Assembly (NCBI GenBank): GCA_918241715.1
Contig: CAKJYB010000081.1
Location: 1-10,937 of the forward strand
Reading direction: 5' to 3'
DNA from: Clostridiales bacterium
GTDB taxonomy: Bacteria; Bacillota; Clostridia; Christensenellales; UBA1242
DNA: 10,937 nt
Part shown: positions 1-5,932 of the stretch, piece by piece
Position numbering within the stretch: position 1 is the stretch's first letter
Layout: each line of letters starts with the position of its first letter
The notes under the pieces: generated by a model
Databases searched by the model: none
Seen by the model: the letters and a program-made list of their open reading frames with translations, nothing else
What the model was told of the DNA's origin: nothing
Translations under genes and position numbers: made by a program

Positions 1-7
1 ATTTTGT

Positions 8-36
8 TTGACTTATATTGTTTTATATGATATATT
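8..36 (+). promoter_or_regulatory. sigma-70-type promoter for the lysS operon
   Basis: A -35 box TTGACT (8-13) lies 17 nt before a -10 box TATATT (31-36). The predicted start is near 43, which gives a leader of about 17 nt carrying the GGAGGA ribosome binding site at 51-56. Placement and spacing fit a housekeeping promoter for lysS and the genes behind it. The region is very AT-rich, so chance matches are possible. Confidence 0.6.
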
Positions 37-59
37 TTAAAAAGTTTATTGGAGGAACT

Positions 60-1520
60 ATGGAAGAAACATTATCAAACGAAATTGACATTAGAAGACA
101 AAAGGTTGAAGAACTCAAAAAAATGGGTGAAATTCCATACAAAGAAAGGTTTGAAAGATCATGCACAATTCACGAAGCAAGAGAAAAACTTGGAGAACAT
201 GTAAAAATTGCTGGAAGAATTATTTTTAGACGTATTATGGGGAAATTTGGATTCTGCCAAATAAGAGACATTTACGACAAAATTCAGATTTCTGTGGGCA
301 GAAACGAATTTTCTGAAGAAGACTACAACTTCTACAAAAAGATGGTTGATATAGGCGACTTTATTGGAGTTGAGGGTGAAGTTTACCAGACGCAAACGGG
401 AGAAGTAACCGTAAAGGCAGAAAAAATTGTTTTGCTTTCAAAGACGATGCGTCCACTCCCAGAAAAATTCCATGGGGTTGTTGACCAAGAAATCAAATAC
501 AGACAGAGATATCTTGACCTTATCACAAACGAAGATTCAAGAAAAATCTTCTTGACAAGAAGCAAGATTGTGTCTTTTATTAGAAGATTTTTGGAAGACA
601 ACGGCTTTATTGAAGTTGAAACACCAATTTTGCAAACAAGTGTTTCTGGTGCAAGTGCAAAGCCATTCTTTACGCACCACAATGCTCTTGACTTACAATG
701 CAACTTGAGAATTGCCGTAGAGTGTTATTTGAAACAATGTATCGGCGCAGGAATTGACAGAGTATTTGAACTTGGAAAGGACTTCAGAAACGAAGGTATG
801 GACCCATCTCACTTGCAGGAATTTACGCAGGTTGAATGGTATGCATCATACTGGAATTTTGAAGACAACATCAAATTCTTTAAGCGTCTTATTGAAGAAC
901 TCTTCAAAGAATGTCTTGGCACAACGAAGGTTATGTATCAGGGGCAAGAAATTGAATTCGCTGGAGAATGGCCAAGAATTGACTATGTAAAGACTATGAG
1001 AGATCTTTTGGGTTGTGATTTCTTGGACATCACTGATGTTGACCAACTCAAAAAGATTGTTGTAGATAGAAAGCTCTTTAAGATGGACGAACTTGACGAA
1101 TGTAAGACAATCAGAACACTTATCGACTTTGTGTATAAGAGAAAAATCAGAGCACCAATTGTAAACCCAACAATTCTTTACAACTATCCTGCATCTTTGA
1201 TTCCACTTGCAAGAAGAAACGACAAAGATGACAGAATTATTGACGTTTTCCAAGTTGTTGCTGGTGGAGCAGAACTTGTAAAGGCATATAGTGAGCTTGT
1301 TGATCCAATTGTTCAAAGAAAGACTCTTGAACAACAACTTGAAGAAAAGAATGCCGGCGACGAAGAAACAATGGACGTTGACGAAGATTTTCTTCTTGCT
1401 ATGGAGCATGGTATGCCACCAATTTCTGGTTTGGGCTTTGGAATTGACAGATTCTTGCAATTTATCTTTGATTGTCCAAACATCAGAGATGTTGTATTGT
1501 TCCCAATGATGAAAGGTTGA
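60..1520 (+). CDS. lysS: class II lysyl-tRNA synthetase, divergent subfamily
   Basis: The gene encodes a cytoplasmic lysine-tRNA ligase that charges tRNA-Lys using ATP. The start at 60 has GGAGGA at 51-56. An in-frame ATG at 18 lacks a binding site and would add 14 residues, so I rejected it. The product is 486 residues, the usual length. An anticodon-binding OB fold spans about 47-125. The class II core follows, with motif 1 near 170-190 (GFIEVETP), motif 2 at 242-256 (FRNEGMDPSHLQEFT) and motif 3 at 457-464 (GLGFGIDR). The ending AMEHGMPP...IRDVVLFPMMK is LysRS-typical. Motif 2 (MDPSHLQ) and the amino-acid pocket stretch AELVKAYSELVDP (404-416) differ from the usual RHNPEFT and REIANAFSELNDP forms, which marks an unusual branch. 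It is first in a run with nth and obg. Family and function are near certain; the subfamily is inferred. Confidence 0.96.
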   Translation: MEETLSNEIDIRRQKVEELKKMGEIPYKERFERSCTIHEAREKLGEHVKIAGRIIFRRIMGKFGFCQIRDIYDKIQISVGRNEFSEEDYNFYKKMVDIGDFIGVEGEVYQTQTGEVTVKAEKIVLLSKTMRPLPEKFHGVVDQEIKYRQRYLDLITNEDSRKIFLTRSKIVSFIRRFLEDNGFIEVETPILQTSVSGASAKPFFTHHNALDLQCNLRIAVECYLKQCIGAGIDRVFELGKDFRNEGMDPSHLQEFTQVEWYASYWNFEDNIKFFKRLIEELFKECLGTTKVMYQGQEIEFAGEWPRIDYVKTMRDLLGCDFLDITDVDQLKKIVVDRKLFKMDELDECKTIRTLIDFVYKRKIRAPIVNPTILYNYPASLIPLARRNDKDDRIIDVFQVVAGGAELVKAYSELVDPIVQRKTLEQQLEEKNAGDEETMDVDEDFLLAMEHGMPPISGLGFGIDRFLQFIFDCPNIRDVVLFPMMKG

Positions 1521-1522
1521 TT

Positions 1523-2149
1523 ATGCAAATAACAAAACAGCAGTTTATGTCCGAACTTGACAAAATGTATGAAAACCCAAAGTGTGAACTTAACTTTGGC
1601 TCCAACTTTGAATTGTTGGTTGCAGTTGTTTTATCGGCACAATGCACGGACAAGCGTGTAAATCAGGTTACTTCGGTGCTTTTCAAAAAATACAACAAGC
1701 CTGAAGACTTTGTAAATTTGCCACTTGAAAAGATTGAAGAGTTGATAAAGCCTTGTGGTTTCTATCACAACAAGGCACTTTCAATCAAATCGCTAAGTTA
1801 TGATATCATTGAAAGGTTTGGTGGCGAAGTGCCAAAAACTTTTGAAGAACTCACTTCACTTCGTGGTGTGGGAAGAAAAACGGCAAATGTTATGATTTCG
1901 TTGGCGTTTGACGGAGACGCTTTTGCTGTTGATACTCACGTGCTTAGAGTTTCAAACAGACTTGGTTTTGCAAACACACAAAATCCTGATGTTTGTGAAA
2001 ACAATCTCAAAAAGATATTTCCAAAAGATAAATGGTCAAAGATGCACTATCAAATGGTGCTTTTTGGCAGATACACATGCAAGGCAATAAAGCCGGATTG
2101 TGATAATTGTCCGTTTAAAGACAAATGCAAAAACTCAAGAGTTGTGTAA
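1523..2149 (+). CDS. nth: endonuclease III (DNA glycosylase/AP lyase)
   Basis: The gene encodes a base-excision repair glycosylase that removes oxidised pyrimidines and nicks the abasic site. The 208-residue length matches the E. coli enzyme. The helix-hairpin-helix reads LRGVGRKTANV (113-123) with catalytic Lys119, and the catalytic Asp137 lies in VDTHVLRVSNR. A [4Fe-4S] ligand set, Cys186, Cys193, Cys196 and Cys202, has the classic C-x6-C-x2-C-x5-C spacing. I chose the ATG at 1523 because AAAGG sits at 1512-1516 and the protein then begins at the family's normal N-terminus; a longer open frame from 1472 would run inside lysS. It starts 2 nt after the lysS stop, so it is very likely translationally coupled to lysS in one transcript. 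All key residues are present and I see nothing broken. Confidence 0.96.
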   Translation: MQITKQQFMSELDKMYENPKCELNFGSNFELLVAVVLSAQCTDKRVNQVTSVLFKKYNKPEDFVNLPLEKIEELIKPCGFYHNKALSIKSLSYDIIERFGGEVPKTFEELTSLRGVGRKTANVMISLAFDGDAFAVDTHVLRVSNRLGFANTQNPDVCENNLKKIFPKDKWSKMHYQMVLFGRYTCKAIKPDCDNCPFKDKCKNSRVV

Positions 2150-2158
2150 AGGAGAATT

Positions 2159-3430
2159 ATGTTTTTAGATAGGGTAAAAATATCCATAAAAGCAGGAAAT
2201 GGTGGAAAGGGTTCCACTTCCTTTTTGCGCACAAAACTTGTTGCAAATGGTGGACCTGATGGTGGTGAAGGTGGTCGTGGTGGAAACATTGTTTTCAAGG
2301 CGACAAATGAGCTTAACACACTCTACTCTTTCAGGTTTAAAAAGAAGTTTGTGGCAGAAAATGGTGGAGATGGAGCACAGAAAAACCAAACAGGGAAAAC
2401 AGGAAAAGACGAAGTTATCCTTGTGCCTGTTGGAACGGTGCTTATAAACCCTAAAAACGACAAAATTATCGCCGATTTAAGTGAAGATGGACAGACCTTT
2501 GTTGCACTTAAGGGTGGCGTTGGTGGACACGGAAACGCATATTACAAGTCTTCTGTAAGACAGGCGCCATCGTTTTCTCAGATGGGAGAAGTTGTTGAAC
2601 TTAAAGAAATCATCTTGGAACTTAAAACAATTGCTGATGTTGGGCTTGTTGGATTTCCTAATGTTGGGAAATCAACACTTTTGTCTGTTATTTCAAATGC
2701 AAACCCAAAGATTGCAAACTATCCATTTACAACTATATATCCAAATCTTGGCGTGTGCGAAGTGTATGGTGAAACATTCGTTATTGCCGACATTCCGGGC
2801 CTTATTGAAGGGGCAAGTGATGGGGCAGGACTTGGCCATTATTTCTTAAAACACGTTGAAAGAGTTCGTCTTATCGTGCACTTGATTGACATTTCAGAAA
2901 CGGAAGGCAGAAACTTTATTGAAGATTATAAAATTATCAATGAAGAACTTAAAAAGTATGACGAAAGATTGTCAAAAACACAACAGATTGTCGTCTTTTC
3001 AAAATGCGATTTGCTTGAAAAACAAGAGCTTGACAGAAAACTTGCTCTCTTTACAAAAACATACGGAATAAACGACTTTTTGTGCATTTCTTCCTATACA
3101 AGAGATGGTATTGAGCAACTCAAGAAAAAAGTCCTTGAAACGCTTAAGAAAATACCTATCAAGCCAGCTTTGGACGTTGAAGAATTCGACTTTGACAAAA
3201 AAGACTTCTCTACAATTGAAATCACAAGAAACGACGATGGAAGTTTTGTTGTTTCCGGTGGCAGAATAGAAAACTTGGCAAGGGGAGTCATTATTTCTGA
3301 CCAATATTCATTTGCCTATTTCCAAACAAAACTTAAAGAAATGGGAGTTATTGACATGCTTAAAGAAAAAGGCATGAAAGAAGGTGATACGGTCATAATA
3401 AAAGACATTGTCTTTGAATATGTTGAATAA
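2159..3430 (+). CDS. obg: Obg/CgtA GTPase
   Basis: This is an essential GTPase associated with large ribosomal subunit assembly and, in Bacillota, stress and sporulation control. The 423-residue protein has the full Obg layout. The glycine-rich Obg fold spans about 1-158 (NGGKGSTSF, GGPDGGEGGRGG). The G domain has G1 GFPNVGKST (165-173), the G2 TT pair (191-192), G3 DIPG (211-214), a G4-like SKCD (281-284) and a G5-like SSYTRDG (311-317). A Bacillota-type C-terminal OCT domain covers about 350-423 (DGSFVVSGGRIENLARG). G4 is normally NKxD, and here the Asn is Ser. The ribosome binding site AAAGGAG (2148-2154) overlaps the nth stop codon; the gap to nth is 9 nt. Co-transcription with lysS and nth is likely, and yhbY follows as in many Clostridia. 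Confidence 0.96.
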   Translation: MFLDRVKISIKAGNGGKGSTSFLRTKLVANGGPDGGEGGRGGNIVFKATNELNTLYSFRFKKKFVAENGGDGAQKNQTGKTGKDEVILVPVGTVLINPKNDKIIADLSEDGQTFVALKGGVGGHGNAYYKSSVRQAPSFSQMGEVVELKEIILELKTIADVGLVGFPNVGKSTLLSVISNANPKIANYPFTTIYPNLGVCEVYGETFVIADIPGLIEGASDGAGLGHYFLKHVERVRLIVHLIDISETEGRNFIEDYKIINEELKKYDERLSKTQQIVVFSKCDLLEKQELDRKLALFTKTYGINDFLCISSYTRDGIEQLKKKVLETLKKIPIKPALDVEEFDFDKKDFSTIEITRNDDGSFVVSGGRIENLARGVIISDQYSFAYFQTKLKEMGVIDMLKEKGMKEGDTVIIKDIVFEYVE

Positions 3431-3439
3431 CACAAAATG

Positions 3440-3469
3440 TTGTGTAGTATGCTATTGAATAATACACAA
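3440..3469 (+). repeat. imperfect inverted repeat between obg and yhbY
   Basis: The arms TTGTGTAGTAT (3440-3450) and ATAATACACAA (3459-3469) match over 11 bp with one mismatch, around an 8-nt centre. A second, nested small dyad (CACAA 3431-3435, TTGTG 3440-3444) shares the left arm, so the element could switch between two pairings. No T-run follows, so it is not a standard terminator. It ends a few bases before the yhbY ribosome binding site. It could be an operator, an mRNA hairpin or a processing site; its role is unknown. Confidence 0.5.
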
Positions 3470-3484
3470 AATATGGGGGTGTAT

Positions 3485-3781
3485 ATGATTACAACAAAAC
3501 AGAGAGCAAGGCTTAGAAGTCTTGGAAACGCACTTGAACCTGTGATGCAAATTGGCAAAGATGGACTCAATGAAAACTCAATCACAACGGCAAGACAGGT
3601 TTTGCAGGCAAGAGAGCTTGCAAAGTTTAAGGTTTTAAACAATTGTGATGAAGAGCCAAAGGAACTTGCACAGGAACTTGCAGGCATAATTGGTGCTGAC
3701 GTTGTTCAATGCATTGGAAAAACCTTTATTCTCTATAAGAAATCGACCAAAAAGGGCATTAAGCACATAGAGTTGCAATAG
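3485..3781 (+). CDS. yhbY: YhbY-family ribosome-associated RNA-binding protein
   Basis: This is a single CRM-domain protein of 98 residues, essentially the length of E. coli YhbY (97). Family members bind pre-50S particles and are thought to act in large-subunit assembly. The N-terminal basic helix (KQRARLRSLGNALEPV) is followed by the loop QIGKDGLNEN (22-31), which carries the GxxG signature, then the ARELAKFKVL strand (42-51) and a C-terminal strand IGKTFILYKK (77-86). The start at 3485 follows GGGGGTG (3475-3481); an upstream in-frame ATG at 3437 would add 16 residues that do not resemble the family. It follows obg after a 54-nt gap with a dyad. Its stop codon TAG directly touches the stop codon of the opposite-strand gene, so no separate terminator lies between them. 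Confidence 0.93.
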   Translation: MITTKQRARLRSLGNALEPVMQIGKDGLNENSITTARQVLQARELAKFKVLNNCDEEPKELAQELAGIIGADVVQCIGKTFILYKKSTKKGIKHIELQ

Positions 3782-4594
3782 TTAAATCACGTCATTGTCC
3801 TGCTTTTTGTTGAAACGCACATTAAATTGCGATAAAAACGCCATGACAAAGAGCATGGAAGATGCAACACAATAATACAGCGTTTGCCTTACAAACAGAC
3901 TGCTAAAAATCAAAACAAAAGCCGACAAAAGATAGCCTTTTGTCCTTTTTTTATTGAAAGAATATGCAACCAAATCTTTGAAAACAAGTTTCTTTTCTTG
4001 CTTGTTTTGTATTGTTATTTTTGGATAAACGTCATAGAGTTTGTATAGTTTTTTGTAGGTTTCGTATTGGTCTAGAATGACGATTTTTTCGGCGAAAGAG
4101 CCAAGTAGGAGATATATTTGTTTGTCTGCTATTTCTTTGCAACAGACGACAATTTTTGTTGGATTTTCTCTTTTTGACGTTTTGTAAATTTCAATCAAAT
4201 CTTTTGTTTCAAGTCCGGCATAATTCCCGTTGAAGAAAAGCAAGGTTTTGACTTTTTCAATTGGATAATCAATGCACACATATTTTTTTGTTTTTTCTAC
4301 AAACTGATGTCTTGTCTTTGCCAACTCATAGAAAAAGTTTGTGGGCTGAGAACTTAAAGCTAGGGAAAGAAACATGTTTTCTGCCTTTGTTTTTTCAGTA
4401 AGTTTCAGGCTTTTTCTGAGTTTGTTTTTCTTTTTTAAAACGTGGCATACCACTTCAAACAAAAGGACGCAGACAATCGATAATATCGTTGATTTGGCAA
4501 AATCTCTTATAAAATATCTAATCCAGACAAAAAAGAAAAGAAAAAGGACAAAGAGCCTTAGAATTTCTTGCAAAATAATGTTGATTTTTCTCAT
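3782..4594 (-). CDS. four-helix membrane protein of unknown function
   Basis: I do not recognise this family. From the ATG at 4594 it is 270 residues. It has a hydrophobic hairpin at about 12-28 and 34-53, a charged soluble region at about 54-218, and a second hairpin at about 220-235 and 238-257. The soluble part has an alternating strand-helix pattern, with strands near VKTLLFF (115-121), TKIVVCC (146-152) and KIVILD (170-175), then a Tyr/Lys-rich helix. It could be a decayed restriction-endonuclease-like or Rossmann-like domain, but I see no catalytic motif. By the positive-inside rule, the Lys/Arg-rich loops suggest that the middle domain is cytoplasmic. The start is uncertain: no clear ribosome binding site precedes the ATG at 4594, and the frame could open at a TTG at 4663. 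It lies inverted between yhbY and rsfS, where nadD and yqeK often sit. Confidence 0.8.
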   Translation of the reverse strand: MRKINIILQEILRLFVLFLFFFVWIRYFIRDFAKSTILSIVCVLLFEVVCHVLKKKNKLRKSLKLTEKTKAENMFLSLALSSQPTNFFYELAKTRHQFVEKTKKYVCIDYPIEKVKTLLFFNGNYAGLETKDLIEIYKTSKRENPTKIVVCCKEIADKQIYLLLGSFAEKIVILDQYETYKKLYKLYDVYPKITIQNKQEKKLVFKDLVAYSFNKKRTKGYLLSAFVLIFSSLFVRQTLYYCVASSMLFVMAFLSQFNVRFNKKQDNDVI

Positions 4595-4649
4595 AAACAA
4601 ATTTTTGACGCAATTCTTGGTTTGTATACAGATTTTGGCTGTCTTTTTG

Positions 4650-4679
4650 TTGACAAAAAGCAATTTGTCTTGTTAAAAT
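4650..4679 (+). promoter_or_regulatory. promoter placing rsfS on a leaderless or near-leaderless transcript
   Basis: A consensus -35 TTGACA (4650-4655) lies 18 nt before TAAAAT (4674-4679). The expected start is about 4686-4688, which coincides with the rsfS ATG at 4688. No Shine-Dalgarno sequence is present upstream of that ATG. The -35 is a perfect hexamer in the only intergenic space available, between divergent genes. Confidence 0.6.
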
Positions 4680-4687
4680 AATAATGT

Positions 4688-5002
4688 ATGAACAACATAA
4701 AGGATCTTGTAAAACTTTTGCAGGACAACAAACTTAAAAACGTTATGGTATATAATCTCTCCGAAAAGGACGAAGAGAAGTATGTTGTTTTGGCCACATC
4801 TGCCAAAATTTCTGACAGCAAAAAAGTGGCTGACATTGTTGCTGAAAGATATGGTTATACCGACAAGATTGAAGGCTACAACAAGGGAGAATGGATTGTT
4901 TTTGACTTTGTTGGGGTTACGCTTCATATCTTCCTTGCAAAGACAAGAGAAAAATACAATTTAGACAAACTCTACAAGCCAAGAAAAATTATTTTAAAAT
5001 AA
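4688..5002 (+). CDS. rsfS: ribosome silencing factor RsfS (Iojap family)
   Basis: RsfS binds ribosomal protein uL14 on the 50S subunit and blocks joining of the subunits when nutrients are short. The 104-residue product has the usual length and order. An N-terminal helix (LVKLLQDNKLKNVMVYN) leads into the strand EKYVVLATSAKISDSKKVADIV (30-51), which corresponds to the family's D-Y-F-V-I-A-S-G block. The diagnostic C-terminal part is GEWIVFDFVGVTLHIFL (67-83), then REKYNLDKLY (87-96). The start at 4688 keeps the N-terminal helix. An ATG at 4684 is out of frame, and there is no ribosome binding site, so initiation may be leaderless. In many Bacillota rsfS follows yhbY, nadD and yqeK; here the unknown inverted gene takes that place. 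A terminator follows the stop codon directly. Confidence 0.93.
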   Translation: MNNIKDLVKLLQDNKLKNVMVYNLSEKDEEKYVVLATSAKISDSKKVADIVAERYGYTDKIEGYNKGEWIVFDFVGVTLHIFLAKTREKYNLDKLYKPRKIILK

Positions 5003-5007
5003 ATTTT

Positions 5008-5045
5008 AAAAACAGAACATTTTTGTTTTGTTTTTTTTCTTTTTT
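5008..5045 (+). terminator. AT-rich Rho-independent terminator after rsfS
   Basis: AAAACAGAAC (5009-5018) pairs with GTTTTGTTTT (5025-5034) over ten base pairs, with one G-U wobble, around a 6-nt loop. The pair at 5008/5035 extends the stem, and T-rich sequence continues to 5045. The stem is weak because it is almost all A-U, but its position straight after the rsfS stop and the long T-run support the call. Confidence 0.6.
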
Positions 5046-5055
5046 AGGTTATACT
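5028..5055 (+). promoter_or_regulatory. possible promoter for the phosphatase-rpiB operon
   Basis: TATACT (5050-5055) is a good -10 box. The best -35 is the weak TTGTTT (5028-5033) with a 16-nt spacer. The predicted start near 5062 leaves room for the AGGGGTG ribosome binding site (5067-5073) and the ATG at 5078. The -35 overlaps the rsfS terminator. A promoter is expected here because a terminator precedes the gene. Confidence 0.45.
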
Positions 5056-5077
5056 CTTTTTGAATTAGGGGTGAAGA

Positions 5078-5503
5078 ATGATTGACATTTGCTTCGTTTG
5101 CACCGGAGATACTTGCCGTTCTGTTATGGCAGAAAGAATTGCACGAAAAAAGGCGACAGAAAGAAATCTTGATTACACCTTTACTTCTGCAGGTTTTTTT
5201 GCAGACGAAGAAAACATCTCAGAAAACGCAAAGCTTGCACTTAAACAACTTGGATATGACTACAGCGACAGAAAAAGCGTAAAACTTACAAAAACAAATG
5301 CAAAAACGCTTTATGTCTGTGTTACAAAAGCGCACGCAGATTTGCTTAAGGGTGCAAAAGTTATCAGCTTTAGTTCTCTTGCCGGAGATGTGGCTGATCC
5401 GTATGGACAGGATTTGCAAACCTACATAAAAGTCGCAAAACAGATTGAAGAAAATGTTGATGTGCTTTTAAACAAAATTGAAAAATTAAGGAGTGAAGTA
5501 TGA
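5078..5503 (+). CDS. ywlE: low-molecular-weight phosphatase, YwlE-like (probable protein-arginine phosphatase)
   Basis: This is a cytoplasmic 141-residue enzyme of the low-molecular-weight tyrosine phosphatase fold. The P-loop is CTGDTCRS (8-15), with nucleophile Cys8 and Arg14 in C-x5-R spacing. The general acid is Asp107 in the DPYG loop. The Thr at position 12 corresponds to the Thr that in Bacillus YwlE selects phospho-arginine; tyrosine-specific relatives carry Ile there. YwlE opposes the McsB arginine kinase, which marks proteins for ClpCP. The gene order ywlE then rpiB matches Bacillus (ywlE-ywlF), supporting the assignment. One oddity is that the P-loop Asn, nearly constant in the family (CxGN), is Asp11, and the usual Pro after RS is Val. 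AGGGGTG at 5067-5073 sets the start. The gene overlaps rpiB by 4 nt, so the two are coupled. Substrate preference is inferred. Confidence 0.88.
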   Translation: MIDICFVCTGDTCRSVMAERIARKKATERNLDYTFTSAGFFADEENISENAKLALKQLGYDYSDRKSVKLTKTNAKTLYVCVTKAHADLLKGAKVISFSSLAGDVADPYGQDLQTYIKVAKQIEENVDVLLNKIEKLRSEV

Positions 5504-5931
5504 TTATTGTTGCAAGCGATCACAGGGGATATGAACTGAAAGAAGAACTTAAACTCTTTTTCAACAAAGAAAGCATCATAACAATTGATGTGGGGTCTTA
5601 CAGCAAAGAGCCTGTTGATTATCCTGATGTTGCAAAACTTGGCATAGAAAAGATTTTGGAAAACAAAAACAATGTTGGCATTTTTATATGTGGTTCTGGG
5701 ATTGGCATGAGTCTTGCAGCAAACAGAAATCCAAAGATTAGAGCAGCACTTTGTGTAAACGAAAAAATGGCATTGCTTGCAAGAAAAGACAACGATGCAA
5801 ACGTGTTGTGCCTTGGTGCAAATTTTATCAAAAAAAAGCAAGCAATAAAAATTGTAAAAGTCTTTTTGACAACCAGTTTTGAAGGTGGCAGACATGCAAG
5901 AAGACTTAAGAAAATTTCGGGGGAGAAGTAA
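5500..5931 (+). CDS. rpiB: ribose-5-phosphate isomerase B
   Basis: The enzyme interconverts ribose 5-phosphate and ribulose 5-phosphate in the non-oxidative pentose phosphate pathway. The protein is 143 residues, normal for RpiB/LacAB enzymes. It has the N-terminal SDHRGYELK (6-14, with Asp7 and His8), catalytic Cys64 in CGSGIGMS (64-71), the NDANVLCLGA block (98-107) and the typical ending FEGGRHARRLKKI (127-139). The start codon overlaps the stop of the upstream phosphatase (ATGA), and AAGGAG (5488-5493) lies at a good distance. RpiB, rather than the sugar-specific LacA/LacB, is favoured by its housekeeping context. The active site is intact. It is part of a compact run that continues into the next membrane protein with a 1-nt gap. 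Confidence 0.95.
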   Translation: MIIVASDHRGYELKEELKLFFNKESIITIDVGSYSKEPVDYPDVAKLGIEKILENKNNVGIFICGSGIGMSLAANRNPKIRAALCVNEKMALLARKDNDANVLCLGANFIKKKQAIKIVKVFLTTSFEGGRHARRLKKISGEK

Positions 5932-5932
5932 T

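Noticed and set aside
18..59. Upstream in-frame extension of lysS (ATG at 18)
   Set aside because: It has no ribosome binding site and overlaps the promoter -10; GGAGGA at 51-56 fits the ATG at 60.
846..1460. Long opposite-strand open frame within lysS
   Set aside because: It is a shadow of lysS: Cys/Asn/Phe-rich with no motif, as expected for antisense of AAA/GAA-rich coding sequence.
1472..1522. Longer nth reading from an ATG inside lysS
   Set aside because: The extra residues do not fit endonuclease III, and the ATG at 1523 has its own AAAGG and family-typical length.
4595..4663. TTG start at 4663 for the reverse membrane protein
   Set aside because: It has no ribosome binding site and would run into the rsfS -35 box; the ATG at 4594 starts just before the first membrane helix. 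Still uncertain.
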